Below, in pieces: positions 34,999 to 43,024 of a stretch of DNA of 64,000 nucleotides (position 1 is the stretch's first letter; each line of letters opens with the position of its first letter). The stretch comes from Pseudomonas sp. (lineage in GTDB: Bacteria; Pseudomonadota; Gammaproteobacteria; Pseudomonadales; Pseudomonadaceae). The stretch lies in NCBI RefSeq assembly GCF_030150285.1, contig NZ_JASLGE010000020.1, positions 124,001 through 188,000 of the forward strand, given 5' to 3'. Under the pieces are notes generated by a model. That model saw only the letters and a program-made list of their open reading frames with translations, was not told the origin of the DNA and searched no databases. A program made the translations under genes and the position numbers.

Positions 34999-35449
34999 CG
35001 GGCGACTCCTTGAGCTGGGGCGGTTGCACGCCGTTCAGGCGCACATTGCCAATGATCTGGTACTGCCAACGCAAGGGCTCGCGCCCCGCCAGCACCGGCT
35101 GTGCGGCACGGCTGCCGGTGAGTTCTTGCTGCACATTGCCCACGGCCTGCAAGGCATCGGCACTGGCGATCACCGCTTCGGCCGTGGCCACCAGCGTCTC
35201 TGCCGGCGTGCCGACCCAGGTGTCCGCACGTTCATACAACGCGTCGGCCACGTCGATGCGCAGTTGCAAATCACCGATTTTGGCGATGATGTAAGGGTCA
35301 TCCACCGCCTGGGCCAGGCCACTGAGCGCCCATGGTCGGGCCTGTTCACGCACGAAGGCCAAGGTGTGCGCCAGGCCTTCGCGGGCAAGGCGCAAGTCTT
35401 GGGCGGCAGCCACCAATTGGCTGGGTAAAGCGATTAGCGGGCTGTTCAT
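34988..35449 (-). CDS. stand-alone C-terminal domain of an acyl-CoA dehydrogenase-fold (SfnB-like) protein
   Basis: A 153-residue protein with no FAD/FMN-binding N-terminal or middle domain. It aligns along its whole length with the C-terminal helical domain of the gene upstream: ARPW....DPY.IA.IGDLQ.R, then A.....A.ALQ/VLSAE, then RWQYQIIGNVRLNGVQPP against KWKYHLIGNRVLNGIAPP. The block FWRNARTHTLHDP that precedes the final strand in the partner is missing. AAGGAG lies upstream of ATG 35449, so the gene is expressed in its own right, 16 bp after the SfnB-like gene. It probably arose by duplication and may form mixed oligomers; its function is unknown. Confidence 0.72.
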   Translation of the reverse strand: MNSPLIALPSQLVAAAQDLRLAREGLAHTLAFVREQARPWALSGLAQAVDDPYIIAKIGDLQLRIDVADALYERADTWVGTPAETLVATAEAVIASADALQAVGNVQQELTGSRAAQPVLAGREPLRWQYQIIGNVRLNGVQPPQLKESPDAP

Positions 35450-35465
35450 TGTCGGGGCTCCTTGT

Positions 35466-36668
35466 TCAGTTCCAGGCATGGCGTGGCGGCGCAATGCCGT
35501 TGAGCACGCGGTTGCCGATCAGGTGGTATTTCCAGCGGGCCGGGTCATGCAGGGTGTGGGTGCGGGCGTTGCGCCAGAAGCGATCGAGGTTGTGCTTGCC
35601 CAACACCGAACGCGTGCCGGCCAGCTCAAATAACTTGCTGCTGGCGAGCAAGGCGATTTCGGCAGACAGCACCTTGGCCTGAGCCACGATCACCGACGCC
35701 TCGGCGACGCTCTCTTCACTGGGTGCCGCCAGGGCATGGTCGATGGCACGTCCGGCTTTGGCCAGAATCGCGTCAGTGCCGTGTAGGCGCCATTGCAAAT
35801 CACCGATAGCGGCGATGGTGTACGGGTCTTGCCAGCCATGCTCTTGCTGGCTGTCGACCCAAGGCCGGGCCAGACGCGCATGGATCAGCGCCTGCTCGAA
35901 AGCACCATGGGCAATGCCGGTGTCGACAGCGGCCTGAATGATTTGCGAAATCGGGCCATCGGCGGTGGGCTCATCGAACGCACGGTGCGCCGGGATCACC
36001 GCACTCAACGGCACCCGCACTCCGTCGAGCAGCGCTCCGCCACTGGCGGTGGTGCGCTGGCCGAAGCCGTCCCAACTGTCGATGATGGTCAGCCCCGGGT
36101 TACCACGCTCAATAAAACCGATAAACGCACGGTTCTGCTCATCCACACCCACTGCCGGCACGATATGGGCGAACAGCGCGCCGGTGCAGTAGAACTTCTC
36201 GCCGTCGATCACCGCTTCATCGCCGTCAAAGCGAATACGGGTCTGGAACGCACCGACGTTTTTACTTTTAGACTCTGAAAACGCATTGCCAAAACGCCAG
36301 CCCGCCAGCGCTTTGCCGAAGTAGTACTGCTTCTGCGCCTCGGTGCCGGTGTGCAACAGAATATCCAGCACGCCGAGGTGGTTCTGCGGGATTTGCCCGA
36401 GGGACGAATCGGCCGCTGAAATAATCTTGATCACCTCGGCCACCGTCACATACGACACACCCGCGCCGCCGTATGCCTTGGGCACGGTGATGCCCCATAA
36501 ACCGCTGGCCGCGAACTCATCCAGCTCGGCCACGGGCAAACGACGATCGCGGTCGCGTATCGACGCCTCTTCGGCAAACCGTACGGCCAACGCCTTGGCC
36601 ACCTCGATAGCTTCGGCGTCTGTGGCAATGACATGGGCCACGGCCGGGGTTGAAACAGCGATGCTCAT
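35466..36668 (-). CDS. SfnB-family sulfur acquisition oxidoreductase (acyl-CoA dehydrogenase fold)
   Basis: A 400-residue protein with an N-terminal helical domain (GLWGITVPKAYGGAGVS), a middle beta domain (GNAFSESKSKNVGAFQTRIRFDGDEAVIDGEKFYCTG broken here at its turns) and a C-terminal helical domain ending FWRNARTHTLHDPARWKYHLIGNRVLNG. SfnB-type enzymes are flavin monooxygenases acting in dimethyl sulfide/sulfone use. GGAG lies 9 nt before ATG 36668; the frame upstream to 36707 is not conserved. A sigma-54 promoter lies at 36709-36722. It is first in a minus-strand operon. Confidence 0.85.
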   Translation of the reverse strand: MSIAVSTPAVAHVIATDAEAIEVAKALAVRFAEEASIRDRDRRLPVAELDEFAASGLWGITVPKAYGGAGVSYVTVAEVIKIISAADSSLGQIPQNHLGVLDILLHTGTEAQKQYYFGKALAGWRFGNAFSESKSKNVGAFQTRIRFDGDEAVIDGEKFYCTGALFAHIVPAVGVDEQNRAFIGFIERGNPGLTIIDSWDGFGQRTTASGGALLDGVRVPLSAVIPAHRAFDEPTADGPISQIIQAAVDTGIAHGAFEQALIHARLARPWVDSQQEHGWQDPYTIAAIGDLQWRLHGTDAILAKAGRAIDHALAAPSEESVAEASVIVAQAKVLSAEIALLASSKLFELAGTRSVLGKHNLDRFWRNARTHTLHDPARWKYHLIGNRVLNGIAPPRHAWN

Positions 36669-36708
36669 GGGCAGACTCCAATGCAATGAAAACACTGAAG
36701 TGGCCATT

Positions 36709-36722
36709 GCACAGGTCGTGCC
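36709..36722 (-). promoter_or_regulatory. sigma-54 promoter of the SfnB-like operon
   Basis: On the minus strand GGCACGACCTGTGC: -24 GGCAC, five bases, then GTGC with exact GG-to-GC spacing. It lies 41 bp before the start of the gene at 36668. It is nearly the mirror copy of the promoter at 37007-37020 that serves the divergent gene. Confidence 0.82.
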
Positions 36723-36808
36723 GGTTTTTAATTCCCTTAAAAATCAATTAGTTATGAAATAAATAGCCAAAGCAATACACGGGCAGACAACACAATCTGT
36801 CGGCCTGC

Positions 36809-36824
36809 TGTTGCACAGCCAACA
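36809..36824. promoter_or_regulatory. enhancer-like palindrome (putative SfnR site A)
   Basis: TGTTGCACAGCCAACA, 87 bp upstream of the minus-strand sigma-54 promoter. It differs in one base from the site before msuD, which has the same distance to its promoter. Confidence 0.68.
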
Positions 36825-36839
36825 GTTGCCTGGGCAACA
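36824..36839. promoter_or_regulatory. enhancer-like palindrome (putative SfnR site B)
   Basis: AGTTGCCTGGGCAACA, directly joined to site A. Read on the minus strand it is TGTTGCCCAGGCAACT, the same pattern with one end base changed. Tandem sites are usual for sigma-54 activators, which act as oligomers. Confidence 0.6.
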
Positions 36840-36856
36840 GAGCGTGTTCGCGGTGT

Positions 36857-36895
36857 ATCACGATCAAAAGATCGTGAGCCCGCTCGCGCCTACAG
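36857..36895. repeat. REP element
   Basis: Diverged Pseudomonas REP: an ATCACGATC/GATCGTGA stem followed by GCCCGCTCGCGCCTACAG. It lies inside the divergent control region, between enhancer-like sites B and C. Confidence 0.65.
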
Positions 36896-36937
36896 ACGGT
36901 TCACCCTGTGCGATTTGCGCACAGCCTGTCATCGTAC

Positions 36938-36953
36938 TGTTGGCAGGCCAACA
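36938..36953. promoter_or_regulatory. enhancer-like palindrome (putative SfnR site C)
   Basis: TGTTGGCAGGCCAACA, a near-perfect inverted repeat 53 bp before the plus-strand sigma-54 promoter. Same TGTTG...CAACA ends and 16-bp length as the other three sites. Confidence 0.65.
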
Positions 36954-37006
36954 CATCGACCGTGAGTGGCGGCCTATTTTCGCTGTTTTTCAAGCCGTTG
37001 GTTAAC

Positions 37007-37020
37007 GGCACAGACTGTGC
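37007..37020 (+). promoter_or_regulatory. sigma-54 promoter of the DszC-like gene
   Basis: GGCACAGACTGTGC: -24 GGCAC, five bases, then GTGC with the exact sigma-54 spacing. It lies 42 bp before the ATG at 37063, matching the 41 bp of the divergent promoter. Confidence 0.82.
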
Positions 37021-37062
37021 AATGCCTGCAGTAGACCCGTTCTTTTCTGCAGGAGCATTGCC

Positions 37063-38289
37063 ATGAACTCACCCATTCTGTCCGTCGGCACTGATTACGA
37101 AGCGCTGGCCCAGCGTTTTCGCCCCTTGTTCCGCCAGATAGCCGCAGGCACCGTCGAGCGCGAACAGGCGCGACAGTTACCCTACGAACCCATTCGCTGG
37201 CTCAAACAGGCCGGTTTTGGGGCCGTGCGCGTGCCCGTGGAATACGGTGGCGCAGGCGCTTCGATCAGCCAGTTGTTCCAATTGTTAATCGAGTTGGCCG
37301 AGGCCGACTCCAATATCGTGCAATCCCTGCGCGGTCACTTTGCCTTTGTCGAGGACCGCCTTAATGCGCCACCCGGCCCGGCACGGGACGCCTGGTTTGC
37401 GCGCTTCGTCGCCGGGGACCTGGTGGGCAACGCCTGGACCGAAGTGGGCGCGGTAAAACTTGGCGAGGTCATCACCCGGGTCCGCCCCGAAGGTGAAGGC
37501 TTTGTGTTGAACGGGGCCAAGTACTACAGCACCGGCAGCATCTTTGCCGACTGGGTGGACGTTTACGCCCAGCGTTCAGACAACGGTGCCGATGTGATTG
37601 CCATCGTCAACGCCCGTGATCCTGGCGTGACCCACAGCGATGACTGGGACGGCTTTGGCCAACGCACCACCGGCAGCGGCACCTCGGTGTACGTCGACGT
37701 ACCACTGCCGGCCGAACACCTCATTGCCTTCGACACCCGGTTCAAATACCAGACCGCGTTCTACCAATTGGTCCTGTTGGCGGTACTGAGCGGGATTGGC
37801 CGCGCCGTAGAGCGGGACGTGGCGCAACACGTGCGTGAGCGCACGCGCGTGTTCAGCCATGGCAATGCCCCGACAACCCGTGACGATGCCCAAGTCCAGC
37901 AAGTGGTGGGGCAAATCGCGGCCCAGGTCTATGCTGCCGAAGCAGCGACCCTGCGCTCGGCCGAACCGTTGCAACGCGCCTACACCGCCCGGTTCGGCCA
38001 CGACGCCGAAGCCGAGCGCCAGGCCAACATCGACGCCGAAATCGAGACCGCCAAGGCGCAAGTGGTCGTCTCGACGTTGATCTTGCAGGCCACCAGCGAC
38101 CTGTTCAATGCACTGGGAGCCTCGGGCATCAGCGTCAACAAGGCCCTCGACCGCCACTGGCGCAACGCCCGCACAGCGGCCTCGCATAACCCATGGATCT
38201 ACAAGGCACGCATCGTCGGAGACTGGACAATCAATGGCACCGAACCGCTGTATGTGTGGCAGATAGGCAATAGCGTGAAAGCGGGTTAA
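37063..38289 (+). CDS. DszC-like flavin-dependent monooxygenase (acyl-CoA dehydrogenase fold)
   Basis: A 408-residue protein with the acyl-CoA dehydrogenase fold: N-domain GAVRVPVEYGGAGAS, middle domain GNAWTEVGAVKLGEVITRV and GFVLNGAKYYSTGSIFADW, WDGFGQRTTGSGT as in DszC, and a C-domain with ALDRHWRNARTAASHNPWIYKARIVGDW. These are hallmarks of FMNH2-dependent sulfoxidation enzymes. AGGAG lies before ATG 37063. It stands alone under its own sigma-54 promoter, divergent from the SfnB-like operon, and is likely induced in sulfur starvation. Confidence 0.86.
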   Translation: MNSPILSVGTDYEALAQRFRPLFRQIAAGTVEREQARQLPYEPIRWLKQAGFGAVRVPVEYGGAGASISQLFQLLIELAEADSNIVQSLRGHFAFVEDRLNAPPGPARDAWFARFVAGDLVGNAWTEVGAVKLGEVITRVRPEGEGFVLNGAKYYSTGSIFADWVDVYAQRSDNGADVIAIVNARDPGVTHSDDWDGFGQRTTGSGTSVYVDVPLPAEHLIAFDTRFKYQTAFYQLVLLAVLSGIGRAVERDVAQHVRERTRVFSHGNAPTTRDDAQVQQVVGQIAAQVYAAEAATLRSAEPLQRAYTARFGHDAEAERQANIDAEIETAKAQVVVSTLILQATSDLFNALGASGISVNKALDRHWRNARTAASHNPWIYKARIVGDWTINGTEPLYVWQIGNSVKAG

Positions 38290-38844
38290 CGCGACAACGC
38301 GTGGATGATGGCAGGTTTACGGCAGCCGCAGACACACGTCGATCCGTTGAACGTTATGGTTGATTTAAGATCATGGCATTCACAGGTCAGCGTGTGATCA
38401 CCGCCCGTGCGGTGGGCTGTCACTGAAGGTAGAGACTGGCGGACGTTATGATATCCCTGTCATTCTTGAATATAAGACCCCTCTCGAAATTTAGACGTGA
38501 AAATCACGCATCAATCCGGGATGCTCTGGTGTTTGTCCAAAATCACTGGGTTATATACGGCATGCTCTTTCCTTATCGATACCCACCCATGGGATAGTCC
38601 AAATCTCGTGGCGGCAGAACCTTACGCGACACTAACCATGTTGCAGTGAGACAACCCAGGCTGCCGCTTTCAATGGGCACCTTGATAGAGCAAAACGGTT
38701 GAACTCTTGGCCCCGCTCGCCCGCATCATCGCCTTCTCAGATGAAGTTCAGGTTACTCAGCACCACACAACCGATTTGGCATTCAGTCGCCCCGAGTCAC
38801 TATCGTCTTGCACCCATCGAGAGCAGTAAGCGCTGCGCCTGACA
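38290..38844. other. non-coding stretch, probably decayed mobile-element DNA
   Basis: No open frame of gene size on either strand and no repeat I recognise. Base composition by eye is lower in GC than the flanking operons. It sits on the far side of an integrase fragment from tRNA-Gly, so it may be leftover element DNA, but no element gene can be named in it. Confidence 0.4.
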
Positions 38845-39033
38845 TCAACGCAGAGTGATTTCGGGGTAGGTGCCGAGCGACATGCGTTTTTGCTTGCCCG
38901 CCCAACAGAAGCGCAAGTGCCACGAACGCCCACCCGTCGCCGATACCGCTAACGACAGGGGGTCAACATCACCAAGGGTGTAGTTCTTGCCAATGGGCCT
39001 AGCATGCCGGACGGCAGTCTCTGTAAGAGCCAT
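38845..39033 (-). pseudogene. truncated tyrosine integrase (N-terminal arm-binding domain only)
   Basis: A 62-residue fragment beginning MALTETAVRHARPIGK and running LRFCWAGKQKRMSLGTYPEITLR, the N-terminal DUF4102 arm-DNA-binding domain of P4-type integrases. Full proteins have about 400 residues; here a stop follows directly after TLR and no catalytic domain is found downstream. AGGAGG before the ATG is intact. It lies 218 bp from the 3' end of tRNA-Gly and runs away from it, the layout of ICEclc/PAGI-2-like elements that use tRNA-Gly. Confidence 0.8.
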
Positions 39034-39129
39034 AGGTCTAGCCTCCTGAAGGTTGAGTTCAGGGCCAGATGCTCAGTGAATGGCTCGCAGGCTTCGCGCA
39101 ACAATCCGATCTCGAAGGCTTCCCACAAA

Positions 39130-39146
39130 TGGACTAATTTAGTCCA
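39130..39146. promoter_or_regulatory. perfect palindrome between tRNA-Gly and the integrase fragment
   Basis: TGGACTAA-T-TTAGTCCA, 17 bp with perfect 8-bp arms. It lies where element-borne control or arm sites of an integrase would be expected. Its function is unknown. Confidence 0.4.
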
Positions 39147-39181
39147 GATGCCCGTAGCTTTCGGTGGCTGTTGGCGGAACG

Positions 39182-39202
39182 AAAAAAGACGCCGAAGCGT
39201 CT
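39182..39202 (-). terminator. terminator of tRNA-Gly
   Basis: On the minus strand AGACGC-TTCG-GCGTCT followed by six T: a tight tetraloop hairpin with a T-run, 49 bp after the tRNA 3' end. It shows that the tRNA transcript ends before the integrase fragment. Confidence 0.8.
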
Positions 39203-39250
39203 ATTTTCAGTAATCTGAAGAATTCCTTGGAACTCTGCAGATCAACAATT

Positions 39251-39326
<76 letters not shown>

Positions 39327-39391
39327 GTCTTGGTGTGGGCATTCTATAGGATTCAAAGAATGCGTCAACCCCTTGATTCAAAAAGTTTTAT

Positions 39392-39949
39392 TTATTTTGT
39401 CGAGGTGTTCTTCAGGTGCGGCCAGGCTGCCCGCAAATACTGAAGCATCGACCACAGCGTCAATCCCGCCGCCACTAATAACAGCGCGTAACCCACTAAC
39501 ACCCAGAAACTGAAGTCAGACGGATTGGCCAATAGAATAACCAGAGCCAGCATTTGAGCAGCCGTTTTCCATTTGCCCATATTGGATACGGCTACCTGCG
39601 CTCGCGCGCCCAGCTCAGCCATCCATTCGCGCAAGGCGGAAATAACGATTTCACGACCAATAATGACGGCCGCCGGCAAGGTCAGCCAGACGTTGTGATG
39701 CTCTTGAACCAGCAAGACCAGCGCCACTGCCACCATCAGTTTATCGGCCACCGGGTCCAGAAAAGCACCAAACGGGGTGCTCTGCTCCAGACGTCTGGCC
39801 AAGTAGCCGTCAAGCCAATCGGTGGCTGCCGCAAAGGCAAAAACCGAGCTGGCCGCTACATAACTCCAGCTATAGGGCACATAAAACAGCAAAATAAAGA
39901 AAGGGATGAGTAGAACGCGTAGAACGGTGATCAAATTAGGGATATTCAT
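39392..39949 (-). CDS. pgsA: CDP-diacylglycerol-glycerol-3-phosphate 3-phosphatidyltransferase
   Basis: A 185-residue inner-membrane enzyme that makes phosphatidylglycerol phosphate from CDP-diacylglycerol and glycerol 3-phosphate. The CDP-alcohol motif DWLDGYLARRLEQSTPFGAFLDPVADK, written here up to the last Asp pair, holds the metal-binding aspartates. There are about four to five membrane segments. ATG 39949 (MNIPNLITVLR) is preferred over GTG 39955. It follows uvrC by 32 bp. Confidence 0.95.
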   Translation of the reverse strand: MNIPNLITVLRVLLIPFFILLFYVPYSWSYVAASSVFAFAAATDWLDGYLARRLEQSTPFGAFLDPVADKLMVAVALVLLVQEHHNVWLTLPAAVIIGREIVISALREWMAELGARAQVAVSNMGKWKTAAQMLALVILLANPSDFSFWVLVGYALLLVAAGLTLWSMLQYLRAAWPHLKNTSTK

Positions 39950-39981
39950 CGGCACAACTGGCTACGAGGTGAAGGGGCATT

Positions 39982-41805
39982 CTACTCGCTGTGTAGGTTT
40001 GCATAAATCAACTCTGCGAGCTTTTTACTGATACCGGGTGCTTTGGCAATTTCTTCGATGCTGGCACGAGTCAGCTCCTGTAATCCACCAAAATGTTTCA
40101 ACAGGTCACGCCGACGGGTCGGCCCTACCCCCGCAATGCCCTCCAGGGTTGAGGTTCGCCGCGTTTTCCCGCGCCGCGCGCGATGGCCGGTAATTGCAAA
40201 GCGGTGCGCTTCGTCACGGATTTGCTGGATAAGGTGCAAGGCCGGGGAGTCGCCTTTCAAGGTAAATTCATGCGCAGCATCATTCAGGTACAGGGTCTCG
40301 AAACCGGCTTTGCGCGTTGCGCCTTTGGCCACACCCAACAGAATCAGGTCAGGAACAGCCAATTCGTTAAGCACGTCACGCGCCATTGAAAGCTGGCCCT
40401 TGCCACCATCCACCAACAGAATATCGGGCAACTTGCCCTCGCCTTCTTTCAAGCGGCTGAAACGGCGCATCAGCGCCTGGTGCATGGCCGCATAGTCGTC
40501 GCCCGGCGTGACGCCTTCAATATTAAAACGCCTGTAGTCCGACTTGATCGGGCCTTCAGGGCCGAAGACCACGCAAGAAGCAACAGTGGCTTCACCACTG
40601 GAATGGCTGATGTCATAGCATTCAAGGCGTTGCGGTATCTCATCGAGGTTCAGCACCTGCGCCAGCGCCTCAAAACGCGCCGCGACATGCAGGCGGTTGG
40701 CCAGACGAGCGGTGAGCGCTTGCTCAGCATTGGTCACGGCCAATTGTTGCCAGCGGGCCCGAGTGCCGCGAACGCGGTAGCTGATAGCCATTTCTCGACC
40801 ACGCAACGCTTCAATGGCATCGGTGATCGCGCCGAAACTCTCATGCTCTACGTTAACGATCAATTCGCTGGGCAGGTCGCGTTCTGGGCTGCTGATGTAA
40901 TACTGACCAAGGAAGGCGGCCATGACTTCTGCTACGTCTTCTTCGATGCCTACCTGCGGGAAGAAATTCTTGCTGCCCAACACACGGCCGCCACGCACAT
41001 TGATTAAATGCACGCAGGCCCCACCCGGGTTCACAAACGCTGCGATGACATCCACATCACCCGTGCCACCTTCCATGCTTTGCTGGTCCTGGACCCTTCG
41101 CAGCAACGATATCTGATCTCGCAGTTCCGCCGCCTGTTCAAAATCCAGGGTGCTGGCGGCCTGCTCCATGGCGCTGTTCAGTTCATCCGTCAGCGCGTTG
41201 CTGCGACCCTCCAGAAACATCACCGAATGGCGCACATCTTCAGCGTACACCTGAGGCTCAACCAGCCCGACACACGGCGCTTTGCAACGCTTGATCTGGT
41301 ACTGCAGGCAAGGTCGTGTCCGGTTTTTAAAATAACTGTCCTCGCACTGACGAACCAGAAATGTCTTCTGCAGCAGGCTCAGGCTTTCACGAATGGCCCC
41401 GGCGCTGGGGTACGGGCCAAAATACTTACCCTTGGGCTTCTTGGCCCCACGATGAATGCTTAGCCGCGGGTACTGCCCATCGGAAAGCAACACGTAAGGA
41501 TAGGATTTATCGTCGCGCAACAGGATGTTATAGGGCGGGCGCCACTCTTTGATCAGCGTCTGCTCAAGCAGCAAGGCTTCGGTTTCGTTGGCGGTAATCG
41601 TGGTTTCTATTTGTGCGATACGCCCAACCAGCGCCGCCGTTTTGGGTGCCAGGCCCGTTTTACGGAAATAACTGGCCAGGCGCTTTTTGAGGTTTTTGGC
41701 CTTGCCCACATACAGCAACCGCGCATCGCTATCAAACATGCGATACACACCTGGGCGACTGCTGCAGGTCGACAGGAATGCGCTCGAATCAAACAAGTCA
41801 GTCAT
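39982..41805 (-). CDS. uvrC: excinuclease ABC subunit C
   Basis: A 607-residue nucleotide-excision repair nuclease that cuts on both sides of a lesion. Order of parts: GIY-YIG domain (about 14-93: PGVYRMFD, LLYVGKAKNLKKRL), UVR motif for UvrB (about 203-238), RNase H-like 5' nuclease domain (LPDILLVDGGKGQL) and a C-terminal tandem helix-hairpin-helix (IAGVGPTRRRDLLKHFGG). The start ATG 41805 lies 2 bp after the gacA stop, the usual coupled gacA-uvrC arrangement. Confidence 0.97.
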   Translation of the reverse strand: MTDLFDSSAFLSTCSSRPGVYRMFDSDARLLYVGKAKNLKKRLASYFRKTGLAPKTAALVGRIAQIETTITANETEALLLEQTLIKEWRPPYNILLRDDKSYPYVLLSDGQYPRLSIHRGAKKPKGKYFGPYPSAGAIRESLSLLQKTFLVRQCEDSYFKNRTRPCLQYQIKRCKAPCVGLVEPQVYAEDVRHSVMFLEGRSNALTDELNSAMEQAASTLDFEQAAELRDQISLLRRVQDQQSMEGGTGDVDVIAAFVNPGGACVHLINVRGGRVLGSKNFFPQVGIEEDVAEVMAAFLGQYYISSPERDLPSELIVNVEHESFGAITDAIEALRGREMAISYRVRGTRARWQQLAVTNAEQALTARLANRLHVAARFEALAQVLNLDEIPQRLECYDISHSSGEATVASCVVFGPEGPIKSDYRRFNIEGVTPGDDYAAMHQALMRRFSRLKEGEGKLPDILLVDGGKGQLSMARDVLNELAVPDLILLGVAKGATRKAGFETLYLNDAAHEFTLKGDSPALHLIQQIRDEAHRFAITGHRARRGKTRRTSTLEGIAGVGPTRRRDLLKHFGGLQELTRASIEEIAKAPGISKKLAELIYANLHSE

Positions 41806-41807
41806 GT

Positions 41808-42446
41808 TCAACCAGCATCAACCATGCCGTGGCGAACAGCCAACAGTGCCAGTTCAACATCACTCTTGACCGAGAGCTTCTCGTAAATGCGATAACGATA
41901 GGTATTAACCGTCTTGGGTGACAAACACAACTTATCGGAAATGACCTGAACCTTTTGGCAACCCACGATCATGAGTGCAATCTGGATTTCTCGCTCGGAC
42001 AACGCGTCGAACGGCGAGTCGCTGGCCGGCTGGAAAGACTTGAGGGCCAATTGTTGGGCGACTTGCGGGCTGATATAGCGCTGACCGGAAAATACCAGGC
42101 GAATGGCCTGAACCATCTCGGCCAGGCCCGCACCTTTGGTCATGTAACCCGCGGCACCGGCCTGCAACAAACGCGTTGGAAACGGGTCCTCTTCACACAC
42201 GGTGACCGCGACGACTTTTATGTCCGGGTGGCTTCGCATGATTTTTCGCGTGGCTTCCAGACCGCCAATGCCCGGCATTTTGACATCCATCAAAATAACA
42301 TCAGGCTTCAGCTCTCGGGCCTTGAGGAGCGACTCCTCACCGGATTCGGCTTGCCCCACCACCTGGAGCCCCTCGATATCGGCCAGCATTCGTGTGATGC
42401 CTGTACGCACAAGATCATGGTCATCGACCACCAGAACCCGAATCAA
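41808..42446 (-). CDS. gacA: response regulator GacA (UvrY/SirA family)
   Basis: A 212-residue response regulator with a receiver domain (phosphorylated Asp54 in LMDVKMPG) and a LuxR-type helix-turn-helix (LSEREIQIALMIVGCQKVQVISDKLCLS, two helices). With the GacS kinase it drives small RNAs of the Rsm pathway, controlling secondary metabolism, exoenzymes and biofilm. The start is TTG 42446, giving the conserved (M)IRVLVVDDHDLVRTG; no ATG fits there. A TTG start is also reported for P. fluorescens gacA. It sits directly upstream of uvrC. Confidence 0.96.
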   Translation of the reverse strand: MIRVLVVDDHDLVRTGITRMLADIEGLQVVGQAESGEESLLKARELKPDVILMDVKMPGIGGLEATRKIMRSHPDIKVVAVTVCEEDPFPTRLLQAGAAGYMTKGAGLAEMVQAIRLVFSGQRYISPQVAQQLALKSFQPASDSPFDALSEREIQIALMIVGCQKVQVISDKLCLSPKTVNTYRYRIYEKLSVKSDVELALLAVRHGMVDAG

Positions 42447-42577
42447 GTCGACACCTCGCAAATTGGTCTTAGTCGGATGCCGACACCTTAGCAAAAAAAC
42501 ACCTGAGTCAACCGACCAATCATGCGCACTCCCCCTGCAAAACTCGAAAACTGTGGAATACCGGCATTAGGGAAGAT

Positions 42578-42961
42578 TCAGACATCATTCGGCTCAAAAC
42601 GACCCTTGGTCACGTGGGAGGCCGACAATTCAGCCAGCGTGGTGGTCAACTGTCGAATGGCGTCCTGATCGTCCTTGTGAAGCACGCGGTAACTGACCAG
42701 CACTTTCTCTTCCAATTGGCTGAGGTTATCGAGCAAGGTGGGCGTAGGGCTGCCCGTCAGTACAAACAGCACATCCACACCGCGGGCGGCGACGCGCGAC
42801 AAATAATCTGCTTTGGGAACACGCTCGCCACTCTCATATTTACCTTGCGCATTTGCTTCAACACCACCGATCTCACCAAAAGCTTTCTGGGACAGCCCAA
42901 GCCGCTCTCTTTCCTGCCTTAAACGTGAACCAATTCCACTCATTTGGATGTACGATCCCAT
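42578..42961 (-). CDS. XRE-family repressor-like protein
   Basis: A 127-residue protein with an N-terminal XRE helix-turn-helix (IGSRLRQERERLGLSQKAFGEIGG and KYESGERVPKADYL) and a short helical tail. It resembles phage CI-type repressors without a peptidase domain. The start may be ATG 42961 or 42943; neither has a strong ribosome site. It is divergent from the small DNA-binding gene at 43025, with a 63-bp gap holding an inverted repeat. No other phage gene is nearby. Confidence 0.75.
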   Translation of the reverse strand: MGSYIQMSGIGSRLRQERERLGLSQKAFGEIGGVEANAQGKYESGERVPKADYLSRVAARGVDVLFVLTGSPTPTLLDNLSQLEEKVLVSYRVLHKDDQDAIRQLTTTLAELSASHVTKGRFEPNDV

Positions 42962-42967
42962 TTTAAA

Positions 42968-42981
42968 CACCCACAAGGGTG
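42968..42981. promoter_or_regulatory. operator-like inverted repeat between the divergent regulators
   Basis: CACCC-ACAA-GGGTG, a perfect 5-bp-arm repeat, lies just before a TATAAT (42983-42988) that can be the -10 box of the rightward gene. It is 7 bp before the leftward gene's start. Such placement would let the repressor control both genes. Confidence 0.6.
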
Positions 42982-43024
42982 ATATAATAAAAAAATATTA
43001 AACTCTTTTGAACGGACTTGAACT

